NCBI GenBank assembly: GCA_020747015.1
Contig: JAGTJM010000002.1
Span: 1,054,001-1,118,000, forward strand
DNA: 64,000 nt
Direction: 5' to 3'
Source: Pyrenochaeta sp. MPI-SDFR-AT-0127
Taxonomy: Eukaryota > Ascomycota > Dothideomycetes > Pleosporales > Cucurbitariaceae
Shown: in pieces, positions 46,407 through 57,272 of the stretch
Position numbering within the stretch: position 1 is the stretch's first letter
How the letters are laid out: each line of letters begins with the position of its first letter
Position numbers and translations under genes: made by a program
Notes under the pieces: model-generated
Seen by the model: only the letters and a program-made list of their open reading frames with translations
Databases searched by the model: none
Told to the model about the DNA's origin: nothing

Positions 46407-47421
46407 ATGTCACAACAAATTGAAAGACAAACAATTGTGCCGGACAGTGCACACCTCGATCGCCATGGCTACCTCTTCGGCTACCCAATTGCGCATTCAA
46501 TGTCACCACTCCTACATCAAACCGTGTATGATGGTCTCGGTCTCGATTGGTCACAGCTGTCTTTGGAGTCGACTGACATGAGCTTATTTTTGAGGTTAAT
46601 ACGAGATCCAAAGTTCTATGGTATGCAGCTTACACTCCCCTTGCAGAGACTTGACTCGTAAGGCTTCTAGCTAATCTCCCATAGGTGCATCTGTGACAAT
46701 GCCCCATAAAGTTGCGATACTGAAGCACCTTGATGGTATAACGCCGGAAGGTGAGACAGTAGGCGCAGTCAACACTCTTTTCGTTCGCCAGGACCCTCAA
46801 ACGGGAGAACGACTCTACATGGGAACCAACACTGATGTGATTGGTGTACGAGACTCATTTCTCTACAACGTCAAGGAACCCGCTTCGTGCTTTCATGGAC
46901 GGCCTGCCCTCGTTGTAGGCGGCGGCGGTGCAGCTCGCAGCGCGGTATATGCGTTGAGCAAATGGCTGAAAGCCACCAAGATCTACCTAGTGAACCGGGA
47001 TCGTAAAGAAGTCCAGGCTGTCATTGACGAGTGCGCTGTCAAAGGTTACGGTAGTGAGCTGATTGATGTATCGACAGTCGAGCAAGCAGAGCGCTTGGAA
47101 GGGGTTGGAGCTATTGTATCCTGCGTGCCCGACTTCCCAGCAAGAACAGCAGAGGAAATAGAAGCAAGGCGAGTTCTCGAATGCTTCCTGCAAAAATCAC
47201 ACAAAGGAGCAATACTAGAGATGGCATACCATCCTTCGCCATGGACTGAAATTGCAGCACTTGCTGAGAAGGCTGGATGGCAGATCATCCTTGGCACAGA
47301 AGCAATGATTTATCAGGGTTTGGAGCAAGACAGATACTGGACAGGAAAAGCGGTTGATGAGCTGCCAGTGCAGAAAGTGCATGAGGTCATTGCAGCGAAG
47401 TTGAGTGGGTCGCGTCTATGA
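46407..47421 (+). CDS. Quinate/shikimate 5-dehydrogenase
   Basis: NAD(P)-dependent enzyme of the shikimate dehydrogenase family; in fungal quinate use it oxidises quinate to 3-dehydroquinate. Exons 46407-46620 and 46685-47421 join across a 64-nt intron (GTATGC to CATAG), giving 316 residues. The substrate-binding domain has GYPIAHSMSPLLHQT (residues about 24-38) and SVTMPHK with the catalytic lysine. NTDVIG precedes the Rossmann loop VVGGGGAARSA. The length (about 315) fits a single-domain dehydrogenase, not the pentafunctional AROM protein. Its divergent position next to a quinate permease favours a catabolic quinate role over shikimate biosynthesis. Exact substrate and cofactor preference cannot be read with certainty. 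Confidence 0.92.
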
Positions 47422-47986
47422 CGTATGGCGGTTAGGATCAACCTTGCCATAGGGTCACAGTTGATGTGACGATGGATCAGCGGTTGGCGCTCATAGCAGC
47501 GAGGTGGAACGGGCGTCCGGTGTTCTTGATGCTGTGATTTCATAGGCCTCAAACAGGAGATTTGACGAAGACTGTATATGTATATTACTCTATGTCCAAG
47601 TAACGTGGACTTTCAGCCTTATATTGGTTGGTGAGCTTAATGCAGCCATTGTGAAATGTATTCGATAGTCGATTGGAACGGACGGTGAATTCCTCCCGTT
47701 TAGTTGAGGCTCACATAGCCAGTATAACTATTCTTTTCTCAGACTCGAACGCAAAGCGTCCTTGAGGCTGATCTTGGGGCGTCCAGGCCCAGATGTGGAG
47801 GGGCGAGCATTGCCGATCTCAGCAACCAATTAGAGGCCTCGGTGTTGATTGCGCCTCGACGAACGCCATGGCCTTGCTGCACTAAATACCCTGGCGATTG
47901 GTACCGCATTCTGGGACTGTTGCGATCGAGACCTTTAGGCTGCTTCCGCCTTGCCAAGACCTGCAAACCCTCACACCCGCGGAACA
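47422..47986. other. Intergenic region upstream of the histidine kinase
   Basis: 565 nt between tandem genes. Nothing coding was recognised before the ATG at 47987. Confidence 0.55.
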
Positions 47987-50900
47987 ATGTCGTCCAACAT
48001 CGCAGCATCGCCTCTTCGCCCATACCGGTATCTGGATCCTGACGTGGCGGCATGGAGGCAGGAGGAACATTTGCATCTTCTATTTGCGGAACCCCGTATG
48101 CCCTCGTTCGACGCACCGCGCAGCTGTCATGAGTCGCCACTGTCATGGCCACGGGCCTGGTATATCCGACGTGAAAAGAGAGCGCGAAGTATTATTGTTC
48201 TACGGTGCATCCTTTCAGAGTATCCCCAGTCTCAACGAACAGGGCCCGAGAGCAGCGAATCATGTGGCTCACCCATCACCGGATTCAACTCTTACTGCGC
48301 TGGGTCAGCTCACAGCCGTCCGACTCGGGGCCCAGCGAGCAATGATCTCACTCATTGACGACCGGCAACAACATGTCTTAGCTGAAGCCACATGTAACCT
48401 ATCTCTTCGTTCAAAGACGACTGTGGACGTCAACGATGCACTACTACTCGGCAATGTCAGCATACCTAGAACATGGGGAGTATGCGAATCGGTTCTGGAT
48501 CTCGATAGTGGTGAATCCGCCGTTATCATCAACGATCTGACGCAAAATGATGACACAGCCCATCGAGTCATCGTTCGAGACTTCCCAGAAATGCGCTTTT
48601 ATGCAGGTGCGCCCCTTCTGAGTTCCAGTGGTGCTACACTAGGCACTGTATGTATCTTCGACGACAGGCCACGAAATGGCTTATCTGAGACGGACCTTAA
48701 TCTTTTCAAGGATCTGGCAGCAACCATCGTTGACTATCTGCATACATATGCCCTCAGAGAAAGACATCAACGGGGCGAAAGATTCACTCGCGGGCTTGTC
48801 TCATTTTCCGAAGGAGCATCCGCCTTGATGCCATTCACGAGTGATGAATTTCCGGATACGGCGGTACCGCTAGAGCTATCATCGGACATGTCATCTACCA
48901 CTGAGCCGGACGGTACAACTGAACTTGATACTGCGACGGGGACTGAAGCCACCACGGACCCAGAAGGCACACCCAGATTTAGGGCGAATGCAGGCAGAGG
49001 TCAACAAATACATCAACCTCAGGAGCTCCAGCACCGATTGGCTTCCGTTGTATCAAAGTCGACCCGAGCAAAGTCTGCTCAACATCGCTCTATCAGATCA
49101 CTTCAAGATTCCATCCTCCCAAGTCACTCGAGATCAATGTTTTCTCGTGCTGCAAATATTATGATGGCATCTAGTACTCTGGATGGAGTCCTCATTCTTG
49201 ATGCCTCCGTCGCGGCAAACGGACAGCGCCGTTCATCTCCCGGCCCAGGTAATGGGGCTGAGCACCAATCAGAGTCATATAGTTCAAGATCATCTTCCAG
49301 TGATGAAGGTAATACGATCGGAAACCCACACAGGGGTACATCTTCATCGTCATCGAAGATGTGCCAAGTCCTTGGAATCGCGACTCGAGATGGTGGATCA
49401 CAACACGGGGCCCTTCTCGAGCCAGACTTGGTCCGCCTCTTTACTGCGTACTCTCGTGGCAAGATATTCACTTGTAAGTAAGGTCGCAATCCGTGAAGAT
49501 GCGTTTCTAGTGATCGTGGAGAGAAGCGTTTGCCCCTCCATGAAAATTCCAGATCAAAAAGCCCGAAAGTCTCCAGGCGCATTGCAAGCTAATAACATGA
49601 ACTCTTTGGACGGCTGCCGCAACACAACTTAGAGCTGTGCTGATTGTACCGCTACATGTAGTCACCGCTGAAGGGACATCATTGTCTTCGACAGAGGAGC
49701 AATCTTCGAACTCCAACGCCGATGCCCCCGATGAAACCGCGCGGAAAGCACCTCCTCCACCACTGAGACAGAAGAAACCTAGCATTCAGGCGCTCAGAAG
49801 TGCAGAAACACTTCAAAATATATTCCCCGGCGCACGGAGTATTGCTTTTGTGCCTTTCTGGGACTATGAACGATCAAGGTGGTTCGCTGGCTGTTTATGT
49901 TGGAGCAATAGTCCCTACCGGATGTTGTCTCCCACGGTAGATCTTCCCTACTACAAAGTGTTCAGTCATTCGATAATGAGAGAATTATCAAGACTGGACG
50001 CAATGGCTTTGAACCAGGTATGTAACTACTTCGCTGGTAAAACGGACTTGACTGTATTTGGAGCCCAAAGCACTGTTCTATTCGACAAATGAAACTTGAG
50101 CATTCATTACAGTACTTTAGTCGTGAGTGGAGGCTTATAGTGCTGAGCTTCTTCTCAATGTATCTTGGATCTGTTTTTCGCTGACTATATATCCTATCCG
50201 CTTAGGCAAAGACAACCTTTGTAGCTTCTATTTCACATGAGCTTCGGTCGCCTCTGCACGGTATTCTAGGTACTTTGGAGTTTATCAAAGACACAAAGCT
50301 AGATTCTTTCCAAGTCAGTATGCTCAATTCGTTGAACGCATGTGGACAAACTCTGCTCGATACCATCAATCATGTTATGGACCACGCAAAGATCAGCGAA
50401 GCAACAAGAAACGTTTCTTCTAGACGACTAAAGAATTCAAACACGGTGCGGCTATCATCGAAGCCGCTAAGAAATCGACGAATCAAAGATAAGGCTTTCG
50501 ATCTAGGCATTATCACAGAAGAGGTAGTAGAAGCGGTATTTTCGGGATCTTCATACGTTCCAATTCCAGTGGCAAGTGCATCGGCGAATCCGCCCGAAAC
50601 ACCGTCTTATGAAGCAGTCGACCCTCTCACTAAGCGCAAAATATGCTTCATTGTGCTCGACTTGGCCATTGAGCAAGACTGGATTTACTGCTTCCCTGTC
50701 GGCTCTTGGAGACGCATTGTCATGAACATATTTGGCAATGCCGTAAAGTACACTAAATCAGGCTTCATTCAAGTGTCGCTACGTGCCAGTGACTCAAAGA
50801 GTACAGAGTCTACCACAACAGCCACCTTGACCATCACTGACTCAGGGTCTGGGATGAGTCCCGAATTCCTTGCAAACCGAGCATTCCAAGCATTCTCCCA

Positions 50901-52431
50901 GGAGGATCCCCATGCTGTTGGCACTGGGCTGGGTCTGAGCATCATCCGCCAGATTATTGAAACAAATGGTGGAAAGATCGAAATCAGCAGCGGTCCGACT
51001 GGCACTAAGCTTATAGTGAAGCTAGCTTTGAACAGGCCCGAGCCTCAAAATCAGACTACCTCAAGCCCCCATTCTCAATTCTTGGCGTTCCTACCGCGCT
51101 TGGAGGGTCGCCGAATATGTGTCCTGCACAAGAAAGTCGCTCTTCGTTCTAATAGTTCAGAAGTAGTCTCACGGATTGACGAAGGTTTGATAAAATTCAT
51201 CGATGCTCTGGTTGCAACTCTGGAGAATCGCTTGAAGATGCAAGTTGTACAAACAACAGAGTGGGAAGGGCATGATGCCGAACTCGTAGTATGTCCAGAG
51301 GTATCCTTTGAATATCTTCATAGTATACGTCGGAAGAGAAGCAAGAACAGTCGGGCGCCTGTCACCGTATTTGTGGCAATGGACGCACTTGAAGCATCTT
51401 CATTACGTGCAGACGCTCGCGTTTTGAATAAACAGTCCGTGGTCGAGATCATGACTCAGCCGTACGTATATGCTCTCTGTATCTGGTAACAGAGTCTGCC
51501 ATTAATATTCCTAGATGCGGGCCATATAAGCTGGCATTCATCCTGAACAGATGTTTAGATCGCTTTGACCTCCCTGAAGAGAATCTTCGCCGTCCTGACT
51601 CGAACTCCCAATCTCCTCAGGCTTTGCCATGGCGGCCCAAACCATTACCACAGACTTTCTTATCATTGAACTCCGTCCGTGCTACCGAGCCTTCTGCCCT
51701 TGACCCTAAAACATCTTCTACCACTGCTACTACTCCGGCTGCGTCAATGGTCACAGCGACCACCAATACTGACCCTGCGGTTGCGCCACATGAAGCAATG
51801 TCTTCAGGCTCAACACGTATATTGGTAGCGGATGACAATAGTATAAATCGCCGGGTGAGTTTCAATTCGATTCTCGAGAAGTTTACAAGCTAACTCCCGA
51901 CCTTGGTAGCTCCTCGCAGCGTTCTTAAACAAGCATAATATCCCATATCAGGAGGCCTCCAACGGACTTGAAGCCTTCAATGCGTATAAAGATGATGCAC
52001 TAAGATTCAAAGTGATCCTCATGGGTAGAGTTCCTCATTCCTTCTCACCTTAGTCCTATCGAGAAATAGCATTGCGTCACTTGGATAGTTTGTTTGTGTT
52101 TGAGATTGCTAATACGCACATAGATATGTCAATGCCGGTCATGGATGGCATGACGGCTACACGCGCAATACGTGAATACGAGCGTAGCCGTAAACTTCCA
52201 CGCTGCTGCATCATCGCGTTGACAGGACTGGCGTCTGCGAGCGCGAAATTAGAGGCATGGAATTCTGGCATCGATCATTTCATGACAAAGCCGATACACT
52301 TCAGGAAGTTGGAGGAGTTTTTGAAAAATGGAGAAGTGAAGAGGCTCGTGGACCAACAAAGACGAAAGAGTGTGACAGGCATTGGCGAGGAAGCCTCGGG
52401 TGCGGCACTTCAGAACGAACCCTTACCTTGA
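47987..52431 (+). CDS. Hybrid histidine kinase with GAF, HisKA, HATPase and receiver domains (5' end uncertain)
   Basis: Cytosolic two-component phosphorelay kinase, passing phosphate from its own His to its receiver Asp and then to an HPt protein. Supported exons end or begin at ..49473, 49662-50017, 50206-51461, 51515-51854, 51910-52024 and 52124-52431; introns are 188, 188, 53, 55 and 99 nt and phase-consistent. The GAF domain spans roughly LTALGQLTAVRL to DLAATIVDYL. The H-box is SISHELRSPLHG, the N-box NIFGNAVKYTKSG, G1 DSGSGM, G2 GTGLGLSI. The receiver has ILVADDNSINRR, phosphoacceptor Asp in DMSMPVMDG, and the MTKPIHF lysine. The 5' end is unclear. A conserved-looking start at 47987 (MSSNIAASPLRPYRYLD) is in a different frame from the GAF exon. 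It needs a weak intron (48096-48180) or a missing AG unit near 48175. Otherwise the in-frame ATG at 48129 is used (1239 residues). Confidence 0.88.
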
Positions 52432-53459
52432 ACATTGTGTGGAGATCTCGATTTCCGATTCCAGTCATGATACCTGACTTCATAAAGTTCGACGCAGTGG
52501 CCATAGGAAAGGAGAACACAGCTTCCTTGAACCCTCATATGTGGCAGGTACTGCATTTAGGTTGTGGATCCGGGAATGAAATTGCCCACTGTTGACGGCC
52601 TATCAAATGACATCAAATGGCTTAACACCACGAATTGATCACAACGCCAGATGATTGGATGAATCAAACCTCAGCTGGAGCACGAGCCGTCAGCTTGGAA
52701 TAGAAGTGTAGATGAGAAAATTGTACGAGAAAGGCGTTGGGGGCGAAGAAACGGAGCATGGAATCATGAGCATATAGCCGCAATAGCGCGCAGACCAACC
52801 TATAATGTATTTCTCAGCGAAATTATGTGAATGGGGCACCACACCTCAATGCAAAATTCACGAATGTTCAGTCCAACACCTGGCACTTATCGCAGACGCC
52901 GCCATATGCGCACGTAAGTGGGATCTGTGGCCATTACCTTGGCAGTCGAGGAGATAGGGACGTGGACTAATTCCTTTCAGCCAATACGTTCAGGTTGGTC
53001 TAAGAGCGCTAGGATATCTTAAAAGGTATATGAGAATCATTCTTGTATGTTTGCATATCAAATCACTGTGACATGTTGTGTTCACATTCGCATACACGCT
53101 GCTGGCCGTAAAAATCGAGAGTCGAGCAAGCACCTCCAACCCAGCTTAAGTCCTGCTCGTCGTAACATACTACACACGAAGTGAAGGGCGTCCTCGGGCT
53201 TTACGACTGTATAGCCGAGGAGAATGACTGCGAAGGCATTTATAAATCCAGAATGGAAACCTCGCTGCTGGCTGTCATTGAAAATAAGTAAAAGCTCCGC
53301 TGAACGCCATAACCGACTCCACCATCCATCGCAGGCCGAAGTAGACAAGGTCGTGCAAGAGGTGCGATAATAGATACATTTTAGGCACCATGGTCCAAAT
53401 CGCATAGGAAGGTCGGTAGGAAGAGACTTGGGCAAGGACGACAAAGGCACGTGAGTTGC
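52432..53459. other. Intergenic, convergent 3' ends
   Basis: About 1 kb between the stops of the histidine kinase (+) and IGO1 (-). A 122-codon frame at 53450-53082 (-) lies in the likely IGO1 3' untranslated region and has no support as a gene. Confidence 0.55.
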
Positions 53460-54035
53460 CTATACCTTTGCAGGTCCCTCCTGTGAGCCCTCCTGTGTGT
53501 CTTCGTTGTCAAAGTCAGAGGCCGAGGTCTCACGGTTCAAGCTCGTCTCTCGGTGCAAGAAGGTACTCTCCTTGACGGGACTTCCGGCCTTTTCCTGACT
53601 ATTGCTGTTTTGTACATTTTGTCCGTTCTGCGTGGGTGGAGCGATGTGAGGGATTTTGTCCGGGTTGGGGTGCTCGCGGCCGACTTGGGTGACGCCGACG
53701 TCTGAGGCCTTGCCGGCTTTGGAGAGGGCGTAGTCACCGCTATCGAAGTACTTGCGCTCCTACAGGTATTGATTTAGGGAGGTAACGTGCACGCAGCGAT
53801 AGGAGCATACCTTGAGCTTGTTCTGTAGCAAGTCCTTCTTATTGGGCAGCTTGCCGTACAGGCGGAAGAGGCGGGCCTCGTCGGCGGACATTTTCTGTGT
53901 TGACAGATTAGCTAGGAAGGTTCCCAGAGGCCGTTGTTGCGCTCGTGAAGCAGCATCTCAGGGAGAAGCACAGATGCGCAGGGGCCGCCAATGACGTACG
54001 CTAATATCCACCTTGTTCTGCTGGTGAGGATTCAT
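53460..54035 (-). CDS. IGO1: Endosulfine/ARPP19 family protein Igo1
   Basis: Small intrinsically disordered inhibitor of PP2A-B55; the Greatwall/Rim15 kinase phosphorylates it and it then promotes entry into quiescence and protects mRNAs. Three exons, too short to stand out as frames: 54035-54000, 53894-53811 and 53759-53460, giving 139 residues. Introns of 105 and 51 nt have GTACGT/ACACAG and GTATGC/CTGTAG ends. The conserved core is RLFRLYGKLPNKKDLLQNKL (about 20-39) and KYFDSGDYALSKAG (43-56), with the target serine Ser47 in FDSGDY. The tail is Ser/Glu/Asn-rich and variable. The gene lies tail to tail with the histidine kinase and has a long upstream region with a G tract. Confidence 0.95.
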
Positions 54036-55357
54036 GATGGCGGATGTAATGGTGTTGGTGTTGCGGAATGTTAATGACGTTTGCTGGAGGGGCAGCTTGT
54101 CGCGAAAGGGCAGAGAGGCCAGTGTTTATTCTTTGTTCTGCGGTCGCCAGGGAAGATGGTCCAGGGTCGCAGCTCGTTTAATAAAAGTTGGATGTCGTCG
54201 GCTCCGCGCAGACCACTTTGGGCAGGGACGGTGACAAGGACAGGGTGAATTGCAGCGTGATTGTTCCGCCTGGCAGCGCTGACGATTGGGTGTCGACGAA
54301 GCTCGGACGCGTGTGCGAGTGAGTGTCTTGTTGCTGCTGCCTGACAACGCAGATTAGCGACGAGCGATGACTCCTTTGGTGCCTGTGTTTCTTGTTGTGC
54401 TGAAACAGGTGGGTATGCGTTGATTTGGGGGGGGGGAGGGGGAGGAATGCCCCTCTATCCAGAATGCGATAAGCCTTGATCGCCCGAGGTAGGTCCCAAG
54501 TGCTCGGGACGTTGTACGTGGGTGGTGAGCGAGCAAACAGAAAACAATTGCAGCTCCTGGTGGCGGCTGTAGTATTGGACGGGCCGAACAAACAAGTAGA
54601 GTTGTGTGCTTGGTGCAGGATGCCGCCGGGTTGTCTATCGTCGCCCAGATCACTTTGGCATCGAGGGCTTGAGGAGGGGTAGACGCAGCAAATATGTAGC
54701 AGACAGTGAGTGGGTCGACTGCAGCAAATTACCAAGCCGTGGCTTATTCGACAACTTAATTGACTCAGGGGACACAAGGAATGGGGATGCTGCTGCTGGA
54801 TTGTCCTGGGCCTTACCGTACATAGAGGCCTCGCAACGTCACGCGTAATGGTCATTGGCTTCGTAGCCTGCTTGATCGCCAGGGCCGTCTCAATTGACCT
54901 GCAACATCTTCCATTGCTCTTACCATTGGCCTTTGCCATGCAAACCCGTCACATGAGGCCAGCCTCAGGTCTTGCTGTGGCCCTGACGGTCACACACACG
55001 CTTTGAATTGGACGAGCATCGTCGACAAAGAGCAGCTACACTTGCTCCATAAAAGTACTTTCTTGCCTAAACGTAATAGGCTGCTTAGTAGATGCGCTCC
55101 GCTAAATTCGGTCCTCGCCAAACCTTGACGGGTAGTTTTCCACACCACCCGCTCCGCCTGGCGAATTGCTACCGCCAGATTCTTGCATTGGACCGAGAGT
55201 TGTCAGCGCCCAAAGTGACCTTACCCGAAAAAAAGAATCAGACTGCGGCAAGGTTTGGAAGAGTGTGCCTCAATCCTCTCGATTCGTCTGGCGGTGCAGT
55301 TCGCTCACTCTGACGGCAAAGGGCAATTCGAAAGACCCCTCCACTCCACTGCACGCA
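54036..55357. other. Divergent promoter region of IGO1 and SFM1
   Basis: 1.3 kb between two start codons. On the IGO1 side there is a G tract interrupted by A (about 54427-54443) and short upstream frames. The 253-codon minus frame at 54939-54178 is low-complexity (His, Ser, Thr, Arg) and was judged leader sequence. No tRNA was seen. Confidence 0.55.
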
Positions 55358-56221
55358 ATGGCCAACCCAGGCAAAACCTTTGTAGTGGAACACCTCGATC
55401 CAGAGTTGGAGGACTGGTCGTCGCTCGAATATCTCACCATTGCGACCGAGTCCCATGCCTCGGGCGCGCAGTTCTTGCTTTCATCAGTGCCAACCTCATT
55501 GAAGCTACCAGCAAACCTTCAAGGAGCCAAAGGGCTCAATGTCGAGACGAGAGGTATCGAGGAAATTTATGCAGATAAAAAAGACAGGGTATGTCTGCTC
55601 GATCCTGCCGCTTCGAAGGACCTGAGCCCAGAAGACGGTGATGTCTTTGACATCTTCCTGTTCGGCGGCATCCTAGGTAAGCATGTCCTGCTGCATGCAC
55701 ATCAAATCCTTGGGTCTCGCTGACTTTGACCTAGGAGATGACCCGCCTCGGGGTATGTGATATGGTGTTGAGCTTGTTTGCTCCTTTCAAGCAGCTGACA
55801 GTACCATCACCGTAGATCGAACCTCGGAGCTACGCAAGAAGGGCTATCAAGGGCGTCGTCTGGGGCCTGTACAAATGACAACCGACACTGCAGTTCGTGT
55901 TACAAGAATCGTCGTCCAGGACAGGGGTATGCGAGAGTGTGAAACAGATTTTGCTGATTGAGATACTGACTTGGCACAGTACCTGTCGACAAGATCCCTT
56001 ACATTGACAACCCGGATCTAAAAATCAACAAGAACGAGAGCACGCAGATGCCGTTCCGTTATGTAAAGGGAGAAGATGGACAGCCAATTATGCCAAAGGT
56101 GAGTGCCGAGATCTTCCATCATGCCGTGTTTCACCAGGATCGATATACTTACCCGGCTCAACAGGGTATGGTTGATCTGATTATCAAAGACTCGGAAAAG
56201 AGCCTCGACGATCTCTTATAG
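55358..56221 (+). CDS. SFM1: SPOUT-type protein arginine methyltransferase Sfm1
   Basis: Member of the DUF431/SAM-dependent methyltransferase family (Pfam PF04252); yeast Sfm1 methylates an arginine of ribosomal protein Rps3. Five exons: 55358-55676, 55735-55752, 55816-55926, 55980-56098 and 56165-56221, giving 207 residues, close to yeast Sfm1. All introns (58, 63, 53 and 66 nt) are GT-AG and keep phase. The second exon is only 18 nt and supplies part of the conserved GDDPPRDRTSELR loop. Other motifs are VVEHLDPELEDWSSLEY at the start, FDIFLFGGILG, RRLGPVQMTTDTAVRVT (the knot/SAM-binding region) and YIDNPDLKINKNESTQMPFRY-type sequence near the C-terminus. The start at 55358 gives the usual N-terminus; the upstream frame extension has no conserved sequence. 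Confidence 0.95.
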
Positions 56222-57272
56222 CGAACCCATCTGTCAATTACTACTAGACTTCAACGTTCATCAAGGCACCAGCAAGATGAGGCAATGCGTCTGCGCCACT
56301 GTGGCACGCAGTCTTCGACAATGTTCAAGACGTGCCACATGTGGAAATACCATAGCTGGCTGGATATTGAGATGGGTAGCCGGTGTGATACTGGACGGGA
56401 TTCGGGGTCTAAGTTGGTTTGAAAAGAAACAGACGGATCGGCAAACCACAGCATTTAGACGAGCAACCCTTGGACTCTTTGAAGCCTTATTGCGTGCTGC
56501 GAAGATATCCAACCCTCTTGATAATCACCTACGTCTTGACATGTGCTGTCTGTGACTCGTCTCTAGCAATTTCCAGCGTCAAACAGCGGAAATGACGATG
56601 CGTGTATGTATAGTGACACTAGGCGACCGTTGGCGGCAGAGGACGCGTCGTTGAGCTCACCGATCTACACCACCCGTGTGCTTGAGGCCTCAGGAAGCAT
56701 ATGATACATGGTTGAGGCACGCTCTAACGGTGCCAGACCTAATGCGCACTACCATTGTGGATTGAAGGAGGTGTCTTCGAGACGCGGAGGTTCACGCAGC
56801 CGGCAAGAGCGCTACGTGTTTGATTGGGCCGCTCCTGCTTGGCCAATGGTGCTTGGCGCAACGCGGACAAAGCTCCAAGATGCCCTCAATAGGACTCTTT
56901 GATGTCTAGGATGAGTTTTTGTTGGACTCTTGCATTTTTGTCTTTTTAGTGTTGATCACGGTTGAGATTGCTCGTAGATTGTCTATTTCCTTGCGTGGGG
57001 ACGTTCGTGTATCTATCTTTACCTACACCCCTGGTTCCCCGACCCTGACAGGCCTCGTCAGCTGCCGCAGTAGCCACCTAATCCAAACCTTCAAACTCCG
57101 AATCATACAACCACTTCAGCGCCTAGAACTTTACCAGCAATAAAGCGCTCCGTCGCCGCGCCCAAAGTTTCTCCGTTCGCCCTATATATCAGCCCGCCCG
57201 CGACTGCCCCATGCAATAGCAATAGCGCACCGGATCCCTCCCGGCTTCACGACTCCGATACGCGGGCTTACC
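56222..57272. other. Intergenic region, promoter of KEX1
   Basis: About 1 kb between tandem genes. Frames of 64-92 codons occur but resemble nothing known. A TATATA element lies near 57183. Confidence 0.55.

Noticed and set aside
53082..53450. 122-codon minus frame after IGO1
   Set aside because: Sits in the probable 3' untranslated region of IGO1 and has no recognisable content.
54178..54939. 253-codon minus frame upstream of IGO1
   Set aside because: Low-complexity, rich in His/Ser/Thr/Arg, and located where the IGO1 leader should be.
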